In this document: piece by piece, positions 1-7,657 of the stretch
Numbering within the stretch: position 1 is the first letter of the stretch
Layout of the letters: each line of letters starts with the position of its first letter
From: Streptomyces gilvus
Lineage (GTDB): Bacteria > Actinomycetota > Actinomycetes > Streptomycetales > Streptomycetaceae
Direction: 5' to 3'
Length of the DNA: 64,000 bases
Assembly (NCBI RefSeq): GCF_022513565.1
Contig: NZ_JAKWBE010000007.1
Coordinates: forward strand, 62,001-126,000
Notes under the pieces: model-generated
What the model was told of the DNA's origin: nothing
What the model saw: the letters and a program-made list of their open reading frames with translations, nothing else
Database searches by the model: none
Made by a program: the position numbers and the translations under genes

Positions 1-1
1 C

Positions 2-2209
2 ACCCAGCCCTCCCCCGGCGACATCCACGCGCTGACCGACCCGGTGCACGGCTATCTCGCCCCGGTCATCGCGTACATGACCGCCGTCGGCATGTCCCGG
101 CGGCCGCGCTGGCGCGCGGTGCTGTGGATCGTGCTGCTCCTCGACGCGTTCTCGATGCTCGTCACGGGTTACACGACACCGTTCTCGATCATCCTGACGG
201 TGCTGATCGGCTGGACCATCGCCTACGGCACGCTCTACGCGGTCGGCTCGCCCAACGTCCGCCCCACCGGGCGGACGCTGATGGCGGGCCTGCGGCACGT
301 GGGGTTCCGTCCGGTGACGGCGTCCCGCGAGGAGATGCCGGAGAACCCGGAGACCGGCGACCGGGGCCGGCGCTACTTCGTCACCCTCGAGGACGGTCCG
401 CCGCTGGACGTCACGGTGGTCGACCGGGAGCAGCAGGCACAGGGCTTCTTCTACCGCGCGTGGCGCAACCTGACCCTGCGCGGCTTCGCCACCCGCAGCA
501 GCCTTCAGTCGCTGCGCCAGGCCCTGGAGCAGGAGGCGCTGCTGGCGTACGCGGCCATCGCGGCCGGCGCCAACGCCCCCAAGCTGATCGCGACCTCCGA
601 ACTCGGTCCCGACGCGGTGATGCTGGTCTACGAGCACACCGGCGGGCGCACGCTCGACTCTCTGGCGGACGACGAGATCACCGACGCACTGCTGCACGAC
701 ACCTGGCACCAGGTACGGGCGCTGCAGTCCCGGCGGATCGCGCACCGCAGGCTGGTGGGCGACGCGATTCTGGTGGATCGTTCCGGCACGGTCATCCTGA
801 CCGACCTGCGGGTCGGCGAGATCGCGGCCGGCGATCTGCTGCTGCGCATGGACGTCTCGCAGCTCCTGGTGACGCTCGGCCTGCGGGTGGGCGCGGAGCG
901 GGCGGTGGCGTCGGCGGTGGGTGTGCTCGGCCCGGACGCCGTGGCCGACTGTCTGCCGATGCTGCAGCCCATCGCGCTCAGCCGCACCTCCCGCGCGACC
1001 CTGCGCAGGCTGGCCAGGGAGCGGGCCCAGCGCGAGCGGGAGGCGGTCCTGGAGGCCTCCCGGCAGGCCAAGCAGGCCCGTCTGGAGGCGGCCGAGGAGC
1101 ACACCCGCGCCGCGCTCGAGAAACCCGACAAGAAGGCCGTGCGGGCGGAGCAGCGGGCCGAGAAGCGGGCCATCGACGAGGCCATCGAGGAAGCGCGTGA
1201 GGAGGATCTGCTGACCCAGATCCGGCACCAGGTGCTCCTCATCAGACCGCAGGCGCCGGTCGAGCCGGCCCGGCTGGAGCGGGTGCGGCCGCGCACCCTG
1301 ATCAGTTTCATCGCGGGCGCCATCGGCGCGTACTTCCTGCTGACGCAGCTCACGCACATCGAGTTCGGGCCGCTGATCGAGAACGCGCAGTGGGGCTGGG
1401 TGCTGGCGGCCGTGGTGTTCTCGGCGGGCAGCTACTTCGCGGCGGCGATGGCGCTGCTGGGGTTCGTGCCGGAGCGGGTGCCGTTCCTGCGGGCCGTGGG
1501 GGCGCAGGTCGCCGGGTCGTTCGTCAAGATCGTCGCGCCGGCCGCGGTGGGCGGTGTCGCGCTCAACACCCGCTTCCTGCAACGCGCGGGCGTGCGGCCC
1601 GGTCTCGCGGTCGCCAGCGTGGGCGCCTCGCAGCTGTTCGGGCTCGGCTGCCACATCCTGATGCTGCTGTCGTTCGGCTATCTGACCGGCACCGAGAAGA
1701 CGCCGTCGCTGTCGCCGTCCCGCACGGTCATCGCGGGCCTGCTCACCGTGGCGGTTCTCGTCCTCGTGGCCACCTCCGTGCCGTTCCTGCGGAAGTTCGT
1801 CGTCACGCGCGTGCGCTCGCTCTTCGCGGGTGTCGTGCCGCGCATGCTGGACGTGCTGCAGCGCCCGCAGAAGCTGGTCACCGGCATCGGCGGCATGCTG
1901 CTGCTGACAGCCTGCTTCGTGATGTGCCTGGACGCCTCGATCCGCGCCTTCGGCCAGCAGGGAACCTCGCTCAGCATCGCCAGCGTCGCCGTGGTCTTCC
2001 TCGCCGGCAACGCGCTCGGCTCGGCGGCCCCGACCCCCGGTGGCGTCGGCGCGGTGGAGGCGACCCTGACGGTCGGTCTGATCGCCGTGGGCCTGCCCAA
2101 GGAGGTCGCCGCCCCGGCCGTGCTGCTGTTCCGGCTGCTGACGCTGTGGCTGCCGGTCCTGCCGGGTTGGCTGGCCTTCAACCAGCTCTCCCGCAAGGGC
2201 GCGCTGTAG
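2..2209 (+). CDS. Flippase-like (LPG synthase TM family) membrane protein with pseudokinase-like domain, 5' partial
   Basis: The reading frame is open to the left edge of the window, so the start lies upstream; at least 735 codons are present. The N-terminal part has two or three membrane segments. It is followed by a soluble stretch (about nt 480-1000) that reads like a protein-kinase or ABC1-type fold: HRRLVGDAILVD stands where HxD..N is expected and DLRVGE stands where DFG is expected. A charged Ala/Glu/Arg coiled coil follows (about nt 1000-1230). The last third holds seven or eight hydrophobic segments matching the lysylphosphatidylglycerol-synthase transmembrane/flippase family (UPF0104, TIGR00374-like), with a GSAAPTPGGVGAVEA motif. 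Members translocate or modify lipid-linked substrates; the substrate is unknown. No MprF-type aminoacyltransferase domain is visible in the part shown. The catalytic Asp of the kinase-like loop is replaced by Arg, so phosphotransfer looks unlikely. Confidence 0.85.
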   Translation, partial: TQPSPGDIHALTDPVHGYLAPVIAYMTAVGMSRRPRWRAVLWIVLLLDAFSMLVTGYTTPFSIILTVLIGWTIAYGTLYAVGSPNVRPTGRTLMAGLRHVGFRPVTASREEMPENPETGDRGRRYFVTLEDGPPLDVTVVDREQQAQGFFYRAWRNLTLRGFATRSSLQSLRQALEQEALLAYAAIAAGANAPKLIATSELGPDAVMLVYEHTGGRTLDSLADDEITDALLHDTWHQVRALQSRRIAHRRLVGDAILVDRSGTVILTDLRVGEIAAGDLLLRMDVSQLLVTLGLRVGAERAVASAVGVLGPDAVADCLPMLQPIALSRTSRATLRRLARERAQREREAVLEASRQAKQARLEAAEEHTRAALEKPDKKAVRAEQRAEKRAIDEAIEEAREEDLLTQIRHQVLLIRPQAPVEPARLERVRPRTLISFIAGAIGAYFLLTQLTHIEFGPLIENAQWGWVLAAVVFSAGSYFAAAMALLGFVPERVPFLRAVGAQVAGSFVKIVAPAAVGGVALNTRFLQRAGVRPGLAVASVGASQLFGLGCHILMLLSFGYLTGTEKTPSLSPSRTVIAGLLTVAVLVLVATSVPFLRKFVVTRVRSLFAGVVPRMLDVLQRPQKLVTGIGGMLLLTACFVMCLDASIRAFGQQGTSLSIASVAVVFLAGNALGSAAPTPGGVGAVEATLTVGLIAVGLPKEVAAPAVLLFRLLTLWLPVLPGWLAFNQLSRKGAL

Positions 2210-2234
2210 TACGAGAGCAGGCGGTACGACGGCT

Positions 2235-2248
2235 GTACGCGCGCGTAC
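2235..2248. repeat. 14-bp perfect palindrome upstream of lipoprotein gene
   Basis: GTACGCGCGCGTAC reads identically on both strands and lies 55 nt before the start codon at 2303, in the only non-coding gap here. It could be a regulator site or simply a CG-rich chance palindrome. Confidence 0.3.
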
Positions 2249-2302
2249 CTCATACGGCCCGTGCCCCGAGCGCCGGACCCGGCCCGGTCGCAGGATGGAG
2301 AC

Positions 2303-3850
2303 ATGCCGAAGTCTCCCCGCGCGCGTGCCGCTGCGCTGACCGCCACCGCCGTGCTGCTGTCCTCCGTGCTGGTCGGCTGTACCGGCGGAGACACCGATGA
2401 CGGGGACCTGTCGGCGCAGAAACTGGACTGGAAGGACTGTCCGGCCCCGAACGCCGCGGAGGGCGGCGGCGACACCCCCTCCCCGCTGCCCAACGGCGGC
2501 ACCTGGCAGTGCGCCACCATGAAGGCGCCTCTCGACTGGAACAAGCCCAAGGGCGACACCATCGGCATCGCGCTGATCCGGGCGAGGACGAGCGGCGCCG
2601 CGGACAGGCGCATCGGCTCGCTCGTGTTCAACTTCGGCGGCCCCGGCGGTTCCGGCGTCACCACACTGCCCGCCTTCGGCGCGGACTACGCGAAACTGCG
2701 CACCCGCTACGACCTGGTCAGCTTCGACCCGCGCGGAGTCGGCCGCAGCGCGCCCGTGACGTGCGAGAACGACCAGCAGCTCGACGCCTACTTCCAGCAG
2801 GACGCGACCCCCGACGACGCCGGCGAGCGCACCGTGTACCTGGACAACACCAAGAAGTTCAACGCGGCCTGCGAGAAGCACTCCAAGAAGGTGCTGCCCC
2901 ATGTGCGGACCACGGACGCGGCCCGTGACATGGACCTGATGCGCCAGGTCCTGGGCGACAAGAAGCTGTACTACTTCGGCATCTCCTACGGCACCGAACT
3001 CGGCGGTGTCTACGCCCACCTCTTCCCCCGGCACGTGGGCCGGGCCGTCTTCGACGCGGTCGTCGACCCGACGCAGAACCCGGAGCAGGCCTCGCTCGGC
3101 CAGGCCAAGGGCTTCCAGCTGGCGCTCGACAACTACGCCGAGGACTGCACGTCGAAGCCCGAGCCGTGCCCGGTCGGCGACAGCGCGCAGGACGTGAAGA
3201 ACCGTATCGCCACCCTGCTGAGGAACCTCGACAGCAAGCCGATCCCCGGCATCCTTCCCCGCCGGCTGACCCAGACCGCCGCCACCAACGGCATCGCGCA
3301 GGCCCTGTACTCGAAGGACTTCTGGCAGTACCTCACCGAGGGCCTGGAGCAGGCGTACCTGGGCGACGGCAAGGTCCTGATGCTGCTGTCCGACTCGATG
3401 AACGGCCGCAGCCAGAACGGCGAGTACAGCAACATCACCGCGGCCAACATCTCCATCAACTGCGCCGACGAGAAGCCCCGCTACAGCCCCGGGTACGTGG
3501 AGGGGAAGCTGCCCGAGTTCCAGGCCGCCTCGCCGCTGTTCGGGGACTTCCTCGCCTGGGGCATGGTCAGCTGCACCGACTGGGCGGTCGCCGGCGCGGC
3601 CGACCACCCCGACGTGAGCGCGCCCGGCGCCCCGCCGGTCCTGGTCGTGGGCAACACCGGCGACCCGGCCACGCCGTACGAGGGCGCCCGCAGGATGGTG
3701 GACGCGCTGGGGAAGGGTGTCGGTGTCGAGCTGACGTACAAGGGCCAGGGGCACGGCGCGTACGACAGCAAGAACAAGTGCGTGCAGAGCGCGGTGAACG
3801 GCTATCTGCTGGACGGCAAGGTGCCGCCGGCCGGAACCGTCTGCTCCTGA
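2303..3850 (+). CDS. Lipoprotein tripeptidyl-aminopeptidase-like alpha/beta hydrolase (SlpD/SlpE/Tap type), first copy
   Basis: The 515-residue product begins with a basic N-terminus, a hydrophobic stretch and the lipobox LVGC, so it should be exported and lipid-anchored outside the membrane. The start at 2303 was chosen because it gives a normal lipoprotein signal; an in-frame GTG at 2261 only adds an unusual extension. The oxyanion motif is FGGPGGSG, the nucleophile is in GISYGTE, the acid is in GNTGDPATPY, and the histidine is in GQGHGAY near the C-terminus. This is the Tap/SlpD/SlpE arrangement with a C-terminal TAP-like domain. Family members remove N-terminal tripeptides from extracellular peptides. 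The next gene, 136 nt downstream, encodes a close paralogue. Streptomyces lividans SlpD and SlpE are the nearest named relatives I know; which copy corresponds to which cannot be decided here. Confidence 0.88.
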   Translation: MPKSPRARAAALTATAVLLSSVLVGCTGGDTDDGDLSAQKLDWKDCPAPNAAEGGGDTPSPLPNGGTWQCATMKAPLDWNKPKGDTIGIALIRARTSGAADRRIGSLVFNFGGPGGSGVTTLPAFGADYAKLRTRYDLVSFDPRGVGRSAPVTCENDQQLDAYFQQDATPDDAGERTVYLDNTKKFNAACEKHSKKVLPHVRTTDAARDMDLMRQVLGDKKLYYFGISYGTELGGVYAHLFPRHVGRAVFDAVVDPTQNPEQASLGQAKGFQLALDNYAEDCTSKPEPCPVGDSAQDVKNRIATLLRNLDSKPIPGILPRRLTQTAATNGIAQALYSKDFWQYLTEGLEQAYLGDGKVLMLLSDSMNGRSQNGEYSNITAANISINCADEKPRYSPGYVEGKLPEFQAASPLFGDFLAWGMVSCTDWAVAGAADHPDVSAPGAPPVLVVGNTGDPATPYEGARRMVDALGKGVGVELTYKGQGHGAYDSKNKCVQSAVNGYLLDGKVPPAGTVCS

Positions 3851-3889
3851 CGGCCGACCGGATTCCGGTTGAATGCGCAGGTCAGAAGG

Positions 3890-3898
3890 TTATCCACA
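3890..3898 (+). other. Isolated DnaA-box-like nonamer
   Basis: TTATCCACA, the E. coli consensus DnaA box, lies in the gap between the two tandem hydrolase genes. No cluster of further boxes accompanies it, so this is not an origin. Confidence 0.3.
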
Positions 3899-3940
3899 GG
3901 GCTGCGCGGGTCCGACGCGATCCGCCTACCATGGCCGGAC

Positions 3941-3966
3941 AGCCGTTCGCCGCACGGTGCGGACGG
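3941..3966 (+). other. Hairpin just upstream of second hydrolase gene
   Basis: GCCGT and ACGGC flank an inner CCGCA/TGCGG pairing and end eight nt before the GGGGGGA ribosome-binding site of the gene starting at 3987. It may act as an attenuating or protecting structure in the 5' leader. Confidence 0.35.
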
Positions 3967-3986
3967 CCCTTCAGGGGGGAACGCAC

Positions 3987-5549
3987 ATGGCGCGATTCGT
4001 ACGGTGGACGGCGTTCGGGGCCGCCGCCGCACTGCTGTTGGCCGGATGTGGCGGCGGTTCGTCGTCCGACGACAAGAGTGACAAGGGAGGCGGAAGGACG
4101 AGCGCGGCCGCCTCGCCGTCGGACGGCTCCTCGAGTACGACCACCGCGCTGCCGTCCTCTCTGACCGCGCAGAAGCTCGCCTGGGGGCGCTGCAAGGCCA
4201 CCGCGGACTCCCCCGCCCCCGGCAGCGACTGGCAGTGCGCGACCCTCAAGGCCCCGCTGGACTGGTCGAAGCCGGACGGCCGCACGATCGACCTCGCCCT
4301 CATCCGCGCCCGGGCGAACGGCGGCAAGCGCATCGGCTCGCTGCTGTTCAACTTCGGCGGCCCGGGCGGCTCGGGCGTGTCCGTGATGCCGCAGTACGCG
4401 GCCACGGTGTCCAAGCTGCGCGAGCGGTACGACCTGGTGAGCTGGGACCCGCGCGGGGTGGCGGCCAGCGAGGGGGTGCGCTGCCGCAGCGACAAGGCCA
4501 TCCAGGCCGCGGAGGACATCGACGCCACCCCCGACACCGCGGCCGAGGAGAACGCGTACTTCCAGGACGCCGTGTCCTTCGGCAAGGGCTGCCAGAAGGC
4601 CGCCGGAAGTCTGCTGGCGCACGTGTCGACGACCGACACCGCCCGCGACATGGACCTGATGCGTCAGGTCCTCGGCGACACGAAGACGCACTACTTCGGC
4701 ATCTCGTACGGCACCGAGCTGGGCGGTGTCTATGCCCATGTGTTCCCGCAGCACGTGGGACGGCTGATCCTGGACGCGGTCGTGGACCCGACCGCCGACT
4801 CCGTGGGACACGCGGAGAACCAGGCCAGGGGGTTCCAGCGGGCCCTGGACGACTATCTGAAGTCGACCGGCCAGGACCCGAAGCAGGGCACCGAGAAGAT
4901 CGCGGATCTGGTGAAGCGGCTCGACGCGGCCCCACTGCCGACGTCGTCCGGACGCAAGCTGACCCAGTCGCTCGCCCTCACCGGCATCGTCCTGCCGCTC
5001 TACAGCAAGTCCGGCTGGCCGACCCTGACCAGCGCCCTGGACGCGGCACAACAGGGCGACGGCTCGGAGCTGCTGCAACTCGCCGACGGCTACAACGAAC
5101 GCGACGCCTCCGGGCACTACGGCACGACGACCCACTCCCAACGGGTCATATCGTGCCTGGACGACAAGCAGCGGCCGACCGCCGAGCAGACCCGGAAGCT
5201 GCTGCCGACGTTCGAGAAGATCTCGCCGGTGTTCGGGGACTTCCTCGGCTGGGACACAGCAGGCTGGTGCCACGACTGGCCGGTGGCCGGGCAGTACGAC
5301 ACCCCGGAGGTGAGCGCGGCAGGTGCGGCGCCGATCCTGGTGGTCGGCAACACCGGCGACCCGGCGACACCGTACGAGGGCGCCCGGAAGATGGCCGACG
5401 AGCTGGGCAAGGGCGTCGGTGTGGAGCTCACCTGGAAGGGCGAGGGACACGGGGCGTACGGGAGCGGGAGCGACTGCGTCGACTCGACGGTGAACGCGTA
5501 CCTGCTGGACGGGAAGGTGCCGCGGGACGGGAAGGTCTGCGCCTCGTAG
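3987..5549 (+). CDS. Lipoprotein tripeptidyl-aminopeptidase-like alpha/beta hydrolase, second copy
   Basis: The 520-residue paralogue of the preceding gene has a signal peptide ending in LLAGC (lipobox), followed by a Gly/Ser/Asp-rich linker. The start at 3987 is fixed by GGGGGGA six nt upstream. The same motifs are present: FNFGGPGGSG oxyanion loop, GISYGTE nucleophile elbow, GNTGDPATPY acid loop and GEGHGAYG histidine. Long stretches such as RDMDLMRQVLGD are identical to the first copy, so the two arose by tandem duplication, but the linkers and the 300-400 region have diverged. It should cleave peptides at the outer face of the membrane. The gene ends in a shared terminator with the convergent moeZ. 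Confidence 0.88.
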   Translation: MARFVRWTAFGAAAALLLAGCGGGSSSDDKSDKGGGRTSAAASPSDGSSSTTTALPSSLTAQKLAWGRCKATADSPAPGSDWQCATLKAPLDWSKPDGRTIDLALIRARANGGKRIGSLLFNFGGPGGSGVSVMPQYAATVSKLRERYDLVSWDPRGVAASEGVRCRSDKAIQAAEDIDATPDTAAEENAYFQDAVSFGKGCQKAAGSLLAHVSTTDTARDMDLMRQVLGDTKTHYFGISYGTELGGVYAHVFPQHVGRLILDAVVDPTADSVGHAENQARGFQRALDDYLKSTGQDPKQGTEKIADLVKRLDAAPLPTSSGRKLTQSLALTGIVLPLYSKSGWPTLTSALDAAQQGDGSELLQLADGYNERDASGHYGTTTHSQRVISCLDDKQRPTAEQTRKLLPTFEKISPVFGDFLGWDTAGWCHDWPVAGQYDTPEVSAAGAAPILVVGNTGDPATPYEGARKMADELGKGVGVELTWKGEGHGAYGSGSDCVDSTVNAYLLDGKVPRDGKVCAS

Positions 5550-5616
5550 CCGGGGCTCCGGCACCTGGGGCAGCCCGGACTCCGGCACCTGGGGCGCTTC
5601 TCCCCCGGGCGACGGA

Positions 5617-5649
5617 AAGGGGCCCGGCACGCGCGGTGCCGAGCCCCTT
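5617..5649. terminator. Bidirectional terminator between hydrolase and moeZ
   Basis: AAGGGGC pairs with GCCCCTT and, inside a two-base mismatch, GGCAC pairs with GTGCC around a GCGCG loop. It lies between two converging genes. Just before it, at about 5556-5600, a 16-bp direct repeat (CTCCGGCACCTGGGGC) occurs twice. Confidence 0.7.
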
Positions 5650-5665
5650 CCGGGAAAGCCTGTGT

Positions 5666-6844
5666 CTAGTAGACCGGCTTGTGCGGTTCGATCTGGTTGA
5701 CCCAGCCGATCACGCCGCCGCCCACGTGGACGGCGTCGGAGAAGCCGGCGGACTTCAGGACCGCGAGGACTTCCGCACTGCGGACACCCGTCTTGCAGTG
5801 CAGGACGATCCTCTTGTCCTGCGGGAGGGCCTCCAGGGCGGTGCCCATGAGGAACTCGTTCTTCGGGATCAGCCTGGCGCCGGGGATCGAGACGATCTCG
5901 TACTCGTTGATCTCGCGGACGTCGATGATCTCGATGTTCTCGCCGTCGTCGATCCACTCCTTGAGCTGCTTGGGAGTGATCGTCGAGCCGGCCGCCGCCT
6001 CCTGGGCCTCCTCGGAGACGACGCCGCAGAAGGCCTCGTAGTCGATGAGCTCGGTGACGGTCGGGTTCTCGCCGCAGACCGCGCAGTTCGGGTCCTTGCG
6101 GACCTTGACCTGGCGGTACTGCATCTCCAGGGCGTCGTAGATCATCAGTCGGCCGACCAGCGGCTCGCCGGTGCCGGTGAGGACCTTGATGGCCTCGGTG
6201 ACCTGGATGGAGCCGATGGACGCGCACAGCACGCCCAGGACGCCGCCCTCGGCGCAGGAGGGGACCATGCCCGGCGGCGGGGGCTCGGGGTAGAGGCAGC
6301 GGTAGCAGGGGCCGTGCTCGGACCAGAAGACGGAGGCCTGACCGTCGAAGCGGTAGATCGAGCCCCACACGTACGGCTTGTTCAGCAGCACGCACGCGTC
6401 GTTGACCAGGTAGCGGGTGGCGAAGTTGTCCGTGCCGTCGACGATCAGGTCGTACTGGCTGAAGATGTCCATCACGTTGTCGGCCTCGAGCCGCTCCTCG
6501 TGAAGGATCACGTTCACGTACGGGTTGATGCCGAGGACGGAGTCACGGGCGGACTCGGCCTTGGAGCGGCCGATGTCGGCCTGGCTGTGGATGATCTGGC
6601 GCTGCAGGTTCGACTCGTCGACCTCGTCGAACTCCACGATGCCGAGGGTGCCGACGCCCGCGGCGGCCAGGTACATCAGCGCCGGCGAGCCCAGGCCGCC
6701 GGCGCCGACACAGAGCACCTTGGCGTTCTTCAGCCGCTTCTGCCCGTCCATCCCGACGTCCGGGATGATCAGGTGGCGGGAGTACCTGCGGACCTCGTCT
6801 ACGGTGAGCTCAGAGGCTGGCTCGACCAGGGGTGGCAGCGACAC
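5666..6844 (-). CDS. moeZ: Adenylyltransferase/sulfurtransferase MoeZ (ThiF/MoeB domain plus rhodanese)
   Basis: The 392-residue protein activates the C-terminus of small ubiquitin-like sulfur carriers by adenylation and hands over sulfur from its rhodanese domain. Known acceptors of the family are MoaD, ThiS and CysO types. The nucleotide loop GAGGLGSPA is near residue 50, then DESNLQRQ near 80 and DGTDNFATR near 137. Two CxxC zinc pairs (CYRC and CAVC) follow. The C-terminal rhodanese domain has the active-site Cys in LHCKTGVRS near residue 350. Length and domain order are normal for actinobacterial MoeZ. The GTG start is preceded by CGGAG. A SigR-type promoter (6889-6914) lies upstream inside the end of the preceding gene, implying thiol-stress control independent of the upstream cluster. 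Confidence 0.93.
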   Translation of the reverse strand: MSLPPLVEPASELTVDEVRRYSRHLIIPDVGMDGQKRLKNAKVLCVGAGGLGSPALMYLAAAGVGTLGIVEFDEVDESNLQRQIIHSQADIGRSKAESARDSVLGINPYVNVILHEERLEADNVMDIFSQYDLIVDGTDNFATRYLVNDACVLLNKPYVWGSIYRFDGQASVFWSEHGPCYRCLYPEPPPPGMVPSCAEGGVLGVLCASIGSIQVTEAIKVLTGTGEPLVGRLMIYDALEMQYRQVKVRKDPNCAVCGENPTVTELIDYEAFCGVVSEEAQEAAAGSTITPKQLKEWIDDGENIEIIDVREINEYEIVSIPGARLIPKNEFLMGTALEALPQDKRIVLHCKTGVRSAEVLAVLKSAGFSDAVHVGGGVIGWVNQIEPHKPVY

Positions 6845-6888
6845 GGGGACTCCGTTGATCGGTCAATCACTACAGTTGTTCTCCCTGT

Positions 6889-6914
6889 AACACTGCCACG
6901 GCCTTCTTCATTCC
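6889..6914 (-). promoter_or_regulatory. SigR-type promoter of moeZ
   Basis: On the minus strand GGAAT (6914-6910), exactly 18 nt, then GTT (6891-6889) match the GGAAT-N18-GTT consensus of the disulfide-stress sigma factor SigR. The expected transcription start is about 40 nt upstream of the moeZ GTG. The element overlaps the last codons of the spherulin-like gene. Confidence 0.7.
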
Positions 6915-7657
6915 GAGACACCCGTCCCGATCCGCGAGACGATTTCGTCCCAGTAGCCGGGCATGGTCTCCCAGGGGTCGCCGCGGCCGCCGTGGTCCGT
7001 GCGGTCGGTGAACCAGACGGTCGCCGCGCCCTGCCAGCGGGCGATGCGCAACGCCTCCTCCAGGTGCGGGCGGGGCACTCCGTGGACGAGGTGGCAGAAG
7101 CGCTCGGGCGGGTGGTCGGCGGTCCACTCCGCCACCTGCGACCAGCGGTAGTCGCTCCAGGGTCCGGAGTACGTCACCAGTTGGTCGGCGCACTCGGCGT
7201 AACCGGGGTGTGGATGGGTGCCGTGGCCGAGGACGATGTGGGCGTTGTCACGGACCGCGCGCAGGGTGGTGACGATGCGGCGGACCTCCGGCAGACAGAC
7301 GTGCTCGCTCGGGCAGCGGTCCAGGAGGAAACCGTCGACCTGGTACCAGTCGAGGTAGCGGTTCGCGTCCCGGACCAGTTCGCCGAAGCCGCGGGCTCCG
7401 CGGACGGCCTCGAGACGGCCGAGGACGCGGACGCCCGCGTTGCGCAGGCGTCCGGCCGCCTCCAGGCAGTGCGGGTCGGGGCGGCTGCCGGGGCCGTCGG
7501 CGACGTTGAGGACGACCCAGTGCAGCGGAGTTCCCGGGCGGGCGAGTTCGCCCCACTCGGTGGGGGCGAGAAGGGGGTGGGCGTAGCCGGGGACGCCGAA
7601 GCCGGTGCGGACGTCAGTGCTCGTGGTGCCTGCTGTGGTGCTGGTCAGATGCGGCAT
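6908..7657 (-). CDS. Spherulation-specific family 4 (spherulin-4/GH135-like) protein
   Basis: The 249-residue product fits the spherulin-4 family, a TIM-barrel group related to polysaccharide hydrolases such as the fungal Sph3 (GH135). Family-like segments are GVPGYAHPL near the N-terminus, WVVLNVADGPGS, YQVDGFLLDRCPS and the late TWFTD-like strand (VWFTDRTDHGG). No signal peptide is visible, so the protein appears cytoplasmic unless exported another way. After the HGTHPHPGYAECAD segment the strand reads LVTYSG where, as I recall, many relatives have an acidic residue, so activity is uncertain. The start overlaps the end of the epimerase gene by 13 nt and uses GGAGGCGGC as ribosome-binding site, so the two are translationally coupled. 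Confidence 0.75.
   Translation of the reverse strand: MPHLTSTTAGTTSTDVRTGFGVPGYAHPLLAPTEWGELARPGTPLHWVVLNVADGPGSRPDPHCLEAAGRLRNAGVRVLGRLEAVRGARGFGELVRDANRYLDWYQVDGFLLDRCPSEHVCLPEVRRIVTTLRAVRDNAHIVLGHGTHPHPGYAECADQLVTYSGPWSDYRWSQVAEWTADHPPERFCHLVHGVPRPHLEEALRIARWQGAATVWFTDRTDHGGRGDPWETMPGYWDEIVSRIGTGVSE

Noticed and set aside
3890..3898. Replication origin
   Set aside because: A single DnaA box without a cluster, AT-rich element or dnaA/dnaN neighbours is not an origin.
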